DNA of 64,000 nt from positions 124,001 to 188,000 of the forward strand of contig NZ_CP076718.1 in NCBI RefSeq assembly GCF_011682235.2. The letters are read 5' to 3'. The DNA is from Rhodocaloribacter litoris (lineage in GTDB: Bacteria; Bacteroidota; Rhodothermia; Rhodothermales; ISCAR-4553). Each line of letters opens with the position of its first letter. The first letter of the stretch is position 1. Made by a program: the position numbers and the translations under genes. Below are positions 35,345 through 44,771 of the stretch, one piece after another. The notes below the pieces were generated by a model. It was not told the DNA's origin. It searched no databases and saw only the letters and a program-made list of their open reading frames with translations.

Positions 35345-36130
35345 GTGCGGTGGTTGCCAATCGTGATCGGCGGGTTACTGGCACTCGCGGCCCCGGCGGC
35401 GGCCCAGCGCATCGAGGTGCTGCCGCCTTCCGGCCGGTGGGTGACGGATAACGCAGACCTGCTCTCGCCCGCCGAGGAACGCATCCTGAGCGCCCGGCTC
35501 GCCGGCTATGCGGACACCACCTCCACGCAGATCATTATCGTGACGTTGCCGTCGCTCGGCGGGGTACCCGCCGCCGACTACGCCGTCGAGCTCGGCCGGC
35601 GCTGGGGCGTGGGCCAGCAGGGCAAGGACAACGGCATCGTCATCCTGGTCTCGCGCGACGACCGCGAGGTGTTCATCGCCACCGGCTTCGGCCTCGAAGG
35701 CGCCATCCCCGACGCGGTGGCCGCCCGCATCGTACGCAACATCATCATCCCCCACTTCCGCCAGGGACGCTTCTACGACGGCCTTTCTGCTGCCGTCGAC
35801 GCCCTCATCCAGGCGGCCGCCGGCACGTTCACCGCCGAACCGGTACCCCGCTCCGCCCCCGGCGACACGCCCAACTACGCCCTGCTTTTCATCCTGCTCA
35901 TCCTGGCCGTCTTTATCCTCTCCTCTCTGGGCAACCGGGGGGGAGGTCGCGGCGGAGGACGCCGATACCGCCACCGTCACGGCGGCCCGCCGGTCATCAT
36001 CTGGGGAGGCGGCTGGGGTGACTACGGCGGCCGGCACGGCGGCTTCGGCGGCCTGGGCGGTGGCGGCTTCGGCGGCTTCGGCGGCGGGGGGGGCGGCTTC
36101 GGGGGCGGCGGCGCCGGCGGAAGCTGGTAG
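35345..36130 (+). CDS. TPM-domain membrane protein (YgcG-like), partner of LemA
   Basis: A 261-aa protein: a signal peptide (1-20), a TPM domain (about 30-150; VTDNADLLSPAEERILSARL, GVGQQGKDNGIVILV, GFGLEGAIPDAVA), one membrane helix (about 180-200) and a Gly-rich, low-complexity tail ending GGGGAGGSW. The TPM fold is often described as an autonomous periplasmic domain. GTG start at 35345, nine bases after lemA stops, so the pair is an operon. The Gly-rich end is typical of this family and not a frameshift. Confidence 0.92.
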   Translation: MRWLPIVIGGLLALAAPAAAQRIEVLPPSGRWVTDNADLLSPAEERILSARLAGYADTTSTQIIIVTLPSLGGVPAADYAVELGRRWGVGQQGKDNGIVILVSRDDREVFIATGFGLEGAIPDAVAARIVRNIIIPHFRQGRFYDGLSAAVDALIQAAAGTFTAEPVPRSAPGDTPNYALLFILLILAVFILSSLGNRGGGRGGGRRYRHRHGGPPVIIWGGGWGDYGGRHGGFGGLGGGGFGGFGGGGGGFGGGGAGGSW

Positions 36131-36156
36131 CGTGCGGCCCGGCATGCACGGCCCGG

Positions 36157-38232
36157 TCAAAACGTGTAGCGATGCCGGAGAACGACGTAACGATCCGTGT
36201 ACTCGGCCTCGCCCCGATAGGTGTCGTACCCGAGTTGCAGTTCCAGTTCCATGTCCCGGCGGAGACGGTAGACGCCGCGCAGCAGCAACCCGATGCGGTC
36301 AGATCCGGGCAGGACAAGCGGCTCTCCTCCCGGGGTCAGGAACAGCTCCGTCTCGGCCGTATGGGTGTTCTGCACGCCGGCCGAGACGTCCAGTTCGGGC
36401 CGGCGCAGCCGGTAGCCGATCAATCCGGAAAGCGTGGTCAGCTTCCGGAGCGTACCCTGATCGCCCGACGTGACCAGGAGATGGTTCAACTGCATGTTGA
36501 AGTAGAGCGGGAACGGGAACGTCTCGTTCAGGCCGGCCGTGATCACCCGCGTGACGTTGTCGAGGGCGGGCAGCAGCACATCGCGGCGGTCGGTGTAGGT
36601 GTAGGAGAGGCTCAGGCCGTGCTGGTAGTCTCCCGAACGCGCCAGATGGTACCCGCCCACGGAGAACGACCGCACCCGGGTGTCCGAGGCCGGGTCACCG
36701 GTGCCCTCGCGGGTGGTGCTGCGGTTGTGCAGGCGCAGGCTGGCGAAGAACCAGGTCGGACGGCGCCAGGGAGCAAGGGCAACCTGCCCGTAGAAAAGGT
36801 CGGCATTCAGGGAGGCACGGGTGGGGTCGTCACGCCGGGGGGTACCGTAGTGCTGGTAACGCAGCGTACCCGAGAGCCGGTCGCCGAGCAACTTGAACCG
36901 GTCCGTCAGGGTCAGCGAGCGCCGGTCGCTCAGCAGAAACGGGTTGCCGAAGGCGACGTAGGCCTCGCCCACCTGCCGCACTTCCGCCGTGAAGGTGTGC
37001 CCGCCGGCGGCGACCCGCCCGCGCAGGTACCAGGCCAGCGACGAAAGCCGGTCGGGGCGCAGCGGAACGGTGGTCGTGTTGAAGGTGAAGAGCCACGCGA
37101 GATCGGCAGGGTCCACCGGGATATGCGTGTCGAAGAGGGAATCGATGCGGGCCCTGGTTGCCACCCCGCGGGCAACGTCTTCGGTGGTGAGGCTGAGGGC
37201 CCCCCCGCCTTCGAAGTAGAGACGCCCCTGCAGGAGGCGCAGGCTCAGGCTGCTGCCGGCCACCAGGTTTTCCATCGGCGTGAGGCCGGTGGCCTCGGCC
37301 AGGTCTTCGGGCAGCGAGCCGGCATCGTCGCGGGCGCGGGCCACGTCGAGGTGCCAGAGCACGGAGCGCTCGCTGCCGACCCCGAGGCGCAGCGCCGTCA
37401 GGGTGCGCGTGAAGGCGGCCGGGCCGCTGATCGCGCCGGGCAGGCGTTCGGGCTCGATGCCGCGCCGGAGTTGCCCGTGCACCCCGGCCAGGCGCACGGG
37501 GTGGAGATAGAGTTCGGCCCGGATACCACGCGTGCGGGCCCCGTCGAGCATGAGCGGGTTGTAGAGCGGCGTGTTGTCTCCGAGGAGCAGGGTCAGGTGC
37601 TCGGAACGAACCCCGACGAGGAAGCGGTTGCGCGGCTGGGCCCGGGGATCCTCGTCGGTAGTGAGATAGAGCCGCACCGGGAACGTAAAGGCGCCATACC
37701 GCCCTTCCGCCTCCGCCTGCAGCACGTAGGTACGCAGCGGTTCCTGCCGCAGGTCGCGCCGCCCGGAAAAGTCGGAGGTGCGGGTGTCGAGGATGGTGCT
37801 GCCGGTGAAGTCGAACCGGCGGGCGGGTCGTGGGGCCGTGGCAACCGCCGCGTCTTCGGCCGCGCCTGCCACACGAAACGACCACTGGAGCGCCGGCAGG
37901 CTGCTTCCCCCGGCTTCCTGCCCCTCGATGTGAAGCGTATGCCGGCCGGCACCGAGCCGGCGCGCATACAGAAGCCGTACCGAGGTGTCAGAGACCTTTG
38001 CCTGCCGCGTCAGTTCCTGCCCATCGAGGTAGAGGCGAACCGAGGCGGGATCGAGGCGCTTTCCCGCCTGCAACGTCACCACGACGAACAGGCTCCCGTC
38101 CTGCACGAGGGTGTCCGGGGTGGGGCTGTGTATCCGCCACGGCCCGTCGACGGCCTGCGCCGCCGCCGGGCTGCTCCCGACCCATACCAGCCCCATCAAC
38201 AGGCTCACACCCTGAACGATCCTTAGCCGCAT
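36157..38232 (-). CDS. Large outer-membrane beta-barrel protein, unknown function
   Basis: A 691-aa exported protein. The signal peptide (about 1-26, SPAAAQ) is followed by an N-terminal beta-sandwich-like part (about 30-125) and a long set of alternating strands that end in RHRYTF; the C-terminal Phe is the usual BAM recognition end of outer-membrane barrels. I see no TonB box or plug signature, so a passive porin, assembly factor or surface protein are all possible. The start at 38232 is the Met of the signal peptide. Confidence 0.72.
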   Translation of the reverse strand: MRLRIVQGVSLLMGLVWVGSSPAAAQAVDGPWRIHSPTPDTLVQDGSLFVVVTLQAGKRLDPASVRLYLDGQELTRQAKVSDTSVRLLYARRLGAGRHTLHIEGQEAGGSSLPALQWSFRVAGAAEDAAVATAPRPARRFDFTGSTILDTRTSDFSGRRDLRQEPLRTYVLQAEAEGRYGAFTFPVRLYLTTDEDPRAQPRNRFLVGVRSEHLTLLLGDNTPLYNPLMLDGARTRGIRAELYLHPVRLAGVHGQLRRGIEPERLPGAISGPAAFTRTLTALRLGVGSERSVLWHLDVARARDDAGSLPEDLAEATGLTPMENLVAGSSLSLRLLQGRLYFEGGGALSLTTEDVARGVATRARIDSLFDTHIPVDPADLAWLFTFNTTTVPLRPDRLSSLAWYLRGRVAAGGHTFTAEVRQVGEAYVAFGNPFLLSDRRSLTLTDRFKLLGDRLSGTLRYQHYGTPRRDDPTRASLNADLFYGQVALAPWRRPTWFFASLRLHNRSTTREGTGDPASDTRVRSFSVGGYHLARSGDYQHGLSLSYTYTDRRDVLLPALDNVTRVITAGLNETFPFPLYFNMQLNHLLVTSGDQGTLRKLTTLSGLIGYRLRRPELDVSAGVQNTHTAETELFLTPGGEPLVLPGSDRIGLLLRGVYRLRRDMELELQLGYDTYRGEAEYTDRYVVLRHRYTF

Positions 38233-38508
38233 CGATAATCTTGCTCCGTGCAACGGCCGTGCAGGCACCTTCACAACACCGGCCGGTCTGGTGGGAATCT
38301 CAAGAAAACACAACCTGCTCGCTAAAGCATCGGGAGAATACGCACTGGACTTAAGCCCCGCAAAAGGGACCGGCCCTGCACCAATACCCTTCACACCATC
38401 TTCCTACCCAAAACCTCCACCCTTGATTTGTCTCCAGCGGCCGTACCTCCCCGGAGGAAGGACCTTCTCCGGCGCACAGCGACCGGACGGCCGGGCGGAC
38501 GACGCGGC
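38233..38508. other. Intergenic stretch without a gene
   Basis: The 350-bp gap between the barrel gene (start 38232) and the anti-sigma gene (stop 38584), both on the minus strand. I find no coding frame and no RNA fold that I can support here, other than the terminator at 38509-38549. It should hold the barrel gene's promoter. Confidence 0.4.
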
Positions 38509-38549
38509 AAAAACACATCGCCCCCGCCCGTGGAGAGCGGAGGCGATGT
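38509..38549 (-). terminator. Rho-independent terminator of the sigma/anti-sigma operon
   Basis: On the minus strand a GC-rich stem (ACATCGCCtCCGC paired with its near-inverse, 38515-38549) is followed by five T (38509-38513). It lies 34 bp past the anti-sigma stop. Confidence 0.75.
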
Positions 38550-38583
38550 CATGCGCTCGAAAAGCCGGTGCGGGATCGCGTCG

Positions 38584-39573
38584 CTACTCGACCCGCTGGA
38601 TCTTCTGGGTGCGGATGACCGGGCGTACGCCGCCCTCTTCGTAGAAGGCCACGACGTTCAGCGTATAGGTAACGCCGGGAGCAAAGACGGCGGGCGTGAC
38701 GGCCCACGCGTTCTCCGGGACGTCCTGCTCCAGAATGGGCCGGTTCTCGTCATCGTAGACGCGGACACGGTAGCCGCTCACGCGTTGCTCGCCGACGTCC
38801 GGCCAGGTAAAGACGATCTCTTCGTCCTCATTGCCGGTGATCACCAGCACGTCGTTGCGCAGGGTGGCACCGGGCAACCTGCCGCTCATGACCTGGTCCG
38901 GATTGGCGATGGCCTGCTGCACGGTCTGCAGAGAGATCACGTTCGAGGTCCGAAACAGGGGAAACACCAGGAGCACAGCCAGCATGCCAAGGGCCAGAGC
39001 CAGGGCCGGAGCCCGCAGGGGACCTCCAAACACCTGCTCGCTCCAGGCCGTCAGGCGTCGCCAGAGCGTGTGCAGGCGCTCCCTCGCCACGGTAAGCAGA
39101 GACGGCGGCGCGGTCGTCTCCGGGGCAAGCACCAGCTGAAGGGCCTCCTGCGGCGTACGATGGGCTGCCGTCACGGGGGTCTCCAGGTCATACACGGCGG
39201 CAGCGTACTGCTGGTAGCACGTATAACAGGCTATGATGTGGGCTCGCACGGCCTCCTGGTCCGCCGGTGCCAGGGTACCCTCGACGAAGGCAGCCAGGCG
39301 GACCTCGTCGAGGTGCTCCGGCGCCGCCGGATCTTCCTCCGGGGCCCCGTAAAGGTGTTCCTGCATCAGGTGTCGCCCGATCCCGCGAAGCGCCCGGACA
39401 CGCTCCAGTTCGGCCGCACACGTATTGCAGAACCGGACGTGCTTGTCGATGGCGCGCTGCACCGGCGGCTCATATCCCCCTTGCAGATACCGGATGACCT
39501 CTCCGACGGTCATCTGGATGATCGGGCACCCTGCCCGGACGGGTTGTTTCTTTTCCTGTGCCGTCATGATCAT
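38584..39573 (-). CDS. Membrane anti-sigma factor with two zinc fingers and an Fn3-like ectodomain
   Basis: A 329-aa protein. Two HxxxCxxC motifs, His45-Cys49-Cys52 and His112-Cys116-Cys119, form a tandem zf-HC2 region on the cytosolic side. One membrane helix lies at about 188-207. The outer part (about 225-329) has beta-strand patterns like an Fn3 domain (DEEIVFTWPDVGEQRVSGYRVRVYD). It overlaps the sigma gene by 4 bp (ATGA), so it is the cognate anti-sigma factor. A doubled zinc finger is unusual and may sense metal or redox state, or bind the long sigma factor at two points. Confidence 0.85.
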   Translation of the reverse strand: MIMTAQEKKQPVRAGCPIIQMTVGEVIRYLQGGYEPPVQRAIDKHVRFCNTCAAELERVRALRGIGRHLMQEHLYGAPEEDPAAPEHLDEVRLAAFVEGTLAPADQEAVRAHIIACYTCYQQYAAAVYDLETPVTAAHRTPQEALQLVLAPETTAPPSLLTVARERLHTLWRRLTAWSEQVFGGPLRAPALALALGMLAVLLVFPLFRTSNVISLQTVQQAIANPDQVMSGRLPGATLRNDVLVITGNEDEEIVFTWPDVGEQRVSGYRVRVYDDENRPILEQDVPENAWAVTPAVFAPGVTYTLNVVAFYEEGGVRPVIRTQKIQRVE

Positions 39574-40658
39574 GGTTCTGACCCAGCGTTGGAGGCGCGT
39601 GGGCCGGCCTGCCGGGAAGCAGGTTCCGGTCCGAGCCCCATGTTTTTCAGCAAGGCTTTCAACCCCTTCACCGATACCGAACCCCGCACATCGAGCGTGT
39701 CGTCGAGCCAGTTGTAGGCTTCCGCGAGCACCTCGGGAAAGCGTTCCCGGAGGCGCTCGCCCACGGTTTTCAAGATGCTGTCCACCGACTGATAGACGGT
39801 GTGGATGGTGACGTTTCCGCTCCGGGGTATCACCGGCAGCGTCACGCCGAGGGTTTCGCAGCGCTCCAGGATCGTTTTGGCGTCGAGCTCTTTGTCGAAC
39901 ACCATGTCGAGCAAGATCTTGTGATGCTCCGGCAGTTCGCTGATCAGCAGGCAGACCTTTTCCCAGATCTGGTCCACGGCGTGCTGCATCGGCAGCAGGC
40001 GCGGCCCGTCTCCCCGGTCCTGCATGCCGGTGTCGTCGAGCATGCCCTCGGGGTTGCGCAGGATCAGGTGCAGGTTGCCGTTGGTCATCAGGGCATGCGT
40101 GACCCGCTCCTGTGCCTGTTCGGTCTCCTCGATCGAGAGGCCCACCTTGCGGGCGATCGTCTCGGTCGGGCGCTGCATCACCATTTGCTTGAAGACCCGC
40201 TGGTCTTTCGCCGGGAGGCGCTGGATCTCCGGGGGCAGGGTGATCTGATCGACGCGCAGGCGGCGCCGGTGCCGGATCCAGTCGGTGCGCAGGTGCCCGT
40301 GAAGCACCGCCGAGACGAACGTGTCGAGCCGGGCGCGGCCGTCGTAGTGTTTCAGCTTGCCGGTGCTCTGGTCGCGCTTGTACAGATAGTCAAAGATGAA
40401 GGCGTAGATCTCCAGCCCTTCGTCACAGCTGCGCCGGTCGTCACCGGAAGGTTGCACGCCGCCGGCCGCCAGCGCGTGAAAGACGCAGAAGACCCCGCCG
40501 CGCTTGTGGGGGCACGTCTCGTAGCACAGCTGCCATGCCCGGCGCCACACCCGGTCGGAAAACCGTTCGACGAACTGGTTCCAGGCCTCGGCATCACCGT
40601 CAAAGATGCGTTGGACCCAGGACAGGTCGCCTTCGTGGGTCTTGGCGTCGGCAGTCAT
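39570..40658 (-). CDS. Long sigma-70-like factor with a Cys-rich insert
   Basis: A 362-aa sigma factor, about twice ECF length. Region 2 is recognisable at about 10-60 and 100-135 (FDGDAEAWNQFVERFSDRVWRRAW, DTFVSAVLHGHLRTDWIRHRRR), but it is split by an insert with Cys45, Cys49, His51, Cys58 and Cys78. A middle part (about 140-200) has a second helical region, and region 4 is at about 245-300 (ISELPEHHKILLDMVFDKELD, VTIHTVYQSVDSILKTVGERL). It pairs with the overlapping anti-sigma gene. The Cys set could bind zinc or respond to redox. I chose the Met at 40658. Confidence 0.78.
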   Translation of the reverse strand: MTADAKTHEGDLSWVQRIFDGDAEAWNQFVERFSDRVWRRAWQLCYETCPHKRGGVFCVFHALAAGGVQPSGDDRRSCDEGLEIYAFIFDYLYKRDQSTGKLKHYDGRARLDTFVSAVLHGHLRTDWIRHRRRLRVDQITLPPEIQRLPAKDQRVFKQMVMQRPTETIARKVGLSIEETEQAQERVTHALMTNGNLHLILRNPEGMLDDTGMQDRGDGPRLLPMQHAVDQIWEKVCLLISELPEHHKILLDMVFDKELDAKTILERCETLGVTLPVIPRSGNVTIHTVYQSVDSILKTVGERLRERFPEVLAEAYNWLDDTLDVRGSVSVKGLKALLKNMGLGPEPASRQAGPRASNAGSEP

Positions 40659-40895
40659 CGATGGGTCGGGTTGGCATGTGCAACAAAGCAGGGTGGGGTG
40701 TATGCACACGCGGTCAATATACGGACGGAGGAACCTTTTTTATTTAGCTCCGCCGGAGAATTTCGGCTGCGACACGAACAAAAACCACACACAGGCAGCC
40801 GCGACGGCCGTGGGTTCTCACGGCAGGTATCGCGCCCGGCCGCACCCCCTTAAACCGGGGCGGCACGATTCGGAACGGTCGCCGGCGGCTTTTGC

Positions 40896-43800
40896 CTACC
40901 GCAGGGCTTCCCTGAGGCGATCGAGGTTGACGGCGCCCCAGCCGAAGCGTGGATCTTTCTCCCCGGCTTCGGCACCGGCCGGCGGGTCGACGCAGGTTCG
41001 CAGGAGCTGAAGGGCCCGGCTTGCCGGCCAGTCCGGATGCCGGTCGAAGATACGGGCGAGGGCGGCGGCCACCCGGGGCGCGGCGAAAGAGGTTCCCACC
41101 GGCCACAGGGCTTCCACCTCGCCCCGGCGTACCACCCCGTCGGCGGCGAAGTCGGGCCGCAGGCGGCCGTCGTTGGTCGGTCCCTGCGAGCTGTGCTCGA
41201 AATCGACGGCGGCCACGGGCACCACGGTTTCCGGCCGCGCCACGGCGAGCCCGGAAGCCAGGCTGCTGCGGCCTTCGGGGGCGGGGTCGCTATCCTCGGG
41301 CCAGGGGTACATGTAGAGTTCGAAGTGCGGCGGGGCCGCTCCGGGTCTGAGCCGGTGCGCCCGCACCTCCAGCCGGTACGGTTGCGTGCCGGGATAGGGG
41401 GGTACAAAACTGCGGATCCGCTCGGTCGGTTTTTCGAACCGCCCCCTCCCCTGCCGGTTGACCGACCGCATCGGATAGCCGCCGGCGTCGTAGAGGGGCT
41501 GGCCGGTCTCGTCCAGGAGGTACAGGTCCAGATCCACCTCGGGCTGCTCCCAGTCGTCCCAGCTCAGGAGAAAGTTGTAGACCTCCTCTCCGGAGAGAGA
41601 GAGCGTGAGCCCGTTGCGTTCCGGTGTAAAGTTGTGGCGTCCGTCGCCATCCGGGTCCGAGAAGCGCCCTTCCCAGTGGCTGCGGGCGAAGTTGCCGGCG
41701 GCAGCCACCAGCACCGCCCGTTCCCCGAGCATCTCGGCGAGGTTGGGCCCGAAGAGATAGCCGGTCCCGTCGTAGTGATCGTAGGCATCCATCCAGGAAA
41801 CCGAGCTGGTGGCAACGCGCACGCCGAGCGAGTCCACGGCATAGCGCAGGGCGGCGCGAAATTCGAGCTCCGTTTCGAAGTTGAACAGGTGGAGGCGGCT
41901 CGCCTCCGGAAGGGTTTCGATCAGGGCCTGCACGGTGGTGAGGCCGTGTGCGGCGGCCTCGGGGCTCCGCCCGTCGAGGCGGCGGTCGCGCCGGAACGAG
42001 TACAGCGCGTACTCGACGCCTTCGGCTTCGAGCAGGCTGCGGAGACGCGGCACGTCGTAGCCGAACTCGAAGACGGCCACGCCGACCCCGGACGGATTCG
42101 ATGCCGGCCGGGCCTCCGCGACGGTCCGGCGTGCCGGGGTGGGCGCGGGCGGGCGCGTGGCCTCGTGCGCCTCCTCCCGCCCGGAGAACCAGGGGGGAGC
42201 CGGCAGGGTCAGCAGGCGCAGGAAAGGCAATTGCACCAGGGCTGGCAGGCTGCTCACGGGCACGGAAAGCTGCAGCCAGGGCCCGTCTTCCAGGTCGATC
42301 TGGACGTTCGTGTTGAGCAGGGCCTGCCGGTCGAGCGGGGCCAGCGCCGGGGTGCGCAGCTCGGCCAGCAGCGTGAGGGTCACCTCCAGCTGTCCCTGCC
42401 GGAGGGCATTGTCCCAGGCCTGGCGGAGATCCCAGCCCACGTTGGCCTGGGGCGCCATCGTGAAGCGTACCGGTGCCGAACGGGCCAGCAGGTTGTCTTC
42501 CGGATCGAGAACGTCGACCTGCACAGCGTAGAGACGGCCCGGTTCCAGCAGCGGAGCCCCCGGCGGATAGTACATCGACGTGGCCTGCCGCACCGTCTGC
42601 ACGAGCACCGGCGGCACGTCCGGCACCTCCTCGGCCGGATACCCGGCCTCTACCGGGAAGACGCTGACGCGATACCGCAGCGCATCGGCCGAATCGGCCC
42701 CGGCCACCTGCCAGACGAAGTGGACACCGGGCGCGACGACCGGCTGTTCCTCCACCGGGAAGACGATACGCACCCCGAGCGCCCGCGTGGGATCCCCGGG
42801 AACGCCCCCGGTGGTGTCGGCGGCGGCCGGACCGGCCGCCAGGGTGTCGTTGGCGGCGACGACAGCTTCTCCGGGGCGTGTGTCGGGGACTTCGATGAAA
42901 ACCGTCGCGTAATCCATCACCTCGCCGGCGCGGGCCGTGACGGCCACGACCCCGGGCTGCTCCCCGGCCGTGAACCGCCCTTCCTCATCGATGGCACCGG
43001 CCCCGAGCGGTTGCAGGCTCCACGTCACCCGCACCCCGGGCAGGAGCAGGTCGGCGGCGTCGTAGGCCGCCGCACGAAAGAGGAACGTACCGCCGGGCGG
43101 CAGCGTGATCTCCTGCGGGCTGACCTCCAGGCGGGCCACCCCCTCACCGGCAACCCCGGCCGAAAGCACCGGCGGCAACCCGTCCGACGCCGCCACGTTC
43201 AGATCCTCCCTCGCCTCCACGACGAACCAGTACATCTCGCTCGGCTGCACCAGCGGGCCCGCGGCGGTCTCCACAATGGCCTCCACCTGCCAGGCATACG
43301 TCACCCCGGGGCGCAGGGCCTCGGCGAAGCTCGGGTAGGGCAGCACGGTCGCCGTCATGAGGCTGTCCCGGACGGCAAAGACCGGCCGGCTGCCGGCCAC
43401 GTCTTCGGGCGAACGCTGGTGAGGTCGCACCTCGTAGAGGGCAAAGTTGAACCGTGCGGCGTCCGAGAGCCACTGGAAGATGGGGAACGGCGTCGCCACC
43501 ACGTCCGGCTCCTGCCCGAAGGGCGTGCCTGGCCCCACGAGATCGAGTTGCCGCCCGGGGTTCTCCGTCACGATGACCCCTTCGCCCTCGGCGACCAGGG
43601 CCCCGCCCCCCGGCCCGGCCTCGTCGAACACCCGCACCTCGAAGACGTATTCGTCCGCCGGCAGCACATTGCGCTCCAGAGCCGTCTTCACCAGATCGGT
43701 ACCGGCGTCGGCGACCTCGTACGTCTCGATGTCCCGGTTCGTGACCGGCACGACGGCGAAGGGCGCTACACGGCCCAGCCGCTTCGTGCCGGTGACGAGC

Positions 43801-44075
43801 ACCCCGAACCGGGCCGAACGGACGTGGACTTCCAGGCGCAGATCCCGTTCCTGCTCGTCGTTGATCACGGTGGCGTGCAAGAAAACCGGCGCCCGCTCCG
43901 GACGGAGCGGGTCGAAGTCGGAGAGGCGCAGCAGTTGCACGCTCACCGTACGCACTTCCACCATCACCGCCCCCTGGGCCCGGGCTGCGGGCACCACCAC
44001 GTCCCCCGGCAGGCCGGCGAGCAAAACCACCAGCCCGCCCAGGAGGCAGGCACAAAGATGACGAACAGGAATCAT
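40896..44075 (-). CDS. Exported subtilase-like protein with substituted catalytic Asp
   Basis: A 1059-aa exported protein: a signal peptide (about 1-35), a long N-terminal part with Fn3/Ig-like and Big_2-like repeats (about 36-600; VARLEVSPQEITLPPGG), and a C-terminal S8 peptidase domain. His710 (AAAHGLTTVQAL), the oxyanion Asn (VAAAGNFARSHW) and Ser996 (VGTSFAAPRVAAAL) fit the family. The Asp position reads Glu670 (VAVFEFGYD where VAVIDxGxD is usual). An inserted jelly-roll-like region (about 765-900; LLSWDDWEQPEVDLDLYLLD) is typical of one subtilase subgroup. It may be weakened, altered or inactive. The sigma gene lies 237 bp downstream. Confidence 0.82.
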   Translation of the reverse strand: MIPVRHLCACLLGGLVVLLAGLPGDVVVPAARAQGAVMVEVRTVSVQLLRLSDFDPLRPERAPVFLHATVINDEQERDLRLEVHVRSARFGVLVTGTKRLGRVAPFAVVPVTNRDIETYEVADAGTDLVKTALERNVLPADEYVFEVRVFDEAGPGGGALVAEGEGVIVTENPGRQLDLVGPGTPFGQEPDVVATPFPIFQWLSDAARFNFALYEVRPHQRSPEDVAGSRPVFAVRDSLMTATVLPYPSFAEALRPGVTYAWQVEAIVETAAGPLVQPSEMYWFVVEAREDLNVAASDGLPPVLSAGVAGEGVARLEVSPQEITLPPGGTFLFRAAAYDAADLLLPGVRVTWSLQPLGAGAIDEEGRFTAGEQPGVVAVTARAGEVMDYATVFIEVPDTRPGEAVVAANDTLAAGPAAADTTGGVPGDPTRALGVRIVFPVEEQPVVAPGVHFVWQVAGADSADALRYRVSVFPVEAGYPAEEVPDVPPVLVQTVRQATSMYYPPGAPLLEPGRLYAVQVDVLDPEDNLLARSAPVRFTMAPQANVGWDLRQAWDNALRQGQLEVTLTLLAELRTPALAPLDRQALLNTNVQIDLEDGPWLQLSVPVSSLPALVQLPFLRLLTLPAPPWFSGREEAHEATRPPAPTPARRTVAEARPASNPSGVGVAVFEFGYDVPRLRSLLEAEGVEYALYSFRRDRRLDGRSPEAAAHGLTTVQALIETLPEASRLHLFNFETELEFRAALRYAVDSLGVRVATSSVSWMDAYDHYDGTGYLFGPNLAEMLGERAVLVAAAGNFARSHWEGRFSDPDGDGRHNFTPERNGLTLSLSGEEVYNFLLSWDDWEQPEVDLDLYLLDETGQPLYDAGGYPMRSVNRQGRGRFEKPTERIRSFVPPYPGTQPYRLEVRAHRLRPGAAPPHFELYMYPWPEDSDPAPEGRSSLASGLAVARPETVVPVAAVDFEHSSQGPTNDGRLRPDFAADGVVRRGEVEALWPVGTSFAAPRVAAALARIFDRHPDWPASRALQLLRTCVDPPAGAEAGEKDPRFGWGAVNLDRLREALR

Positions 44076-44350
44076 CAAGGATCGCCTTCGACACATACAA
44101 CAAAACGGGTCGTCCCAACCGAACCACCCCGCACCGGTGAGACAATCCCGCGCGGGAGTCAGGACGGCAGGTTCACCCGGGTTCAGTTGCCATCAACCGG
44201 CTTTTTCAAGGATCGAACCATCATTTTACATGGGCTCCGTTCCCAACTTTCCCGTTCCTCCGGAACATGTTGCCGTAATGTTCGGGAATAAAGGGCGTAT
44301 TGGCAACCAGACGCCCGCTGCGTTTCACCACCCGGAGGCCCGCAACGAAC

Positions 44351-44689
44351 ATGCCGCAAGATCGACTGGAAGCCCTGCTTCGCTTCTATGAGGAAGATCC
44401 GAACGACGCCTTCACCCGGTATGCGCTGGCGGGAGAGTACCTGAAGCGCGGCGACACGGACCGGGCGCTTTCGTTCTTCGAAGGGCTCGTGGCCGACGAG
44501 CCGGACTATCTGGGGACGTATTATCACCTGGGCAAGCTGTACGAACACCTCGGCCGCCCGAGTGACGCCCTGGCGACGTACCGTCGCGGCATCGAGCGGG
44601 CCCGGGCACAGGGCGCATGGCATACGCTCTCCGAGTTGCAGTCCGCCCTGCTCGAAGCGGAGGGACTCGGCTCCGACGATGCATCCTGA
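44351..44689 (+). CDS. Small TPR protein
   Basis: A 112-aa protein made of about two and a half tetratricopeptide repeats (YALAGEYLKRGDTDRALSFFEGLV, YYHLGKLYEHLGRPSDALATYRRGI) with a short acidic end. It has no signal peptide, so it is probably a cytosolic adaptor. The start at 44351 is the first Met that fits the repeat register. The 275-bp gap upstream, shared with the divergent subtilase gene, shows no clear feature. Confidence 0.85.
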   Translation: MPQDRLEALLRFYEEDPNDAFTRYALAGEYLKRGDTDRALSFFEGLVADEPDYLGTYYHLGKLYEHLGRPSDALATYRRGIERARAQGAWHTLSELQSALLEAEGLGSDDAS

Positions 44690-44771
44690 CACCGGGCCGG
44701 ACGTACGCCGGCCCAAGCCCGGGCCACCTGCCCGGCATATCGATCACGCCAACCTGCGGGAGACCGGCCAG

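Noticed and set aside
40838-40866. Hairpin after the subtilase gene as a terminator
   Set aside because: The stem has mismatches and no T run follows on the minus strand.
41037-44291. A 1,084-codon open frame on the plus strand
   Set aside because: Antisense shadow of the exported subtilase gene; its translation is His/Arg/Gly-rich with no known motif.
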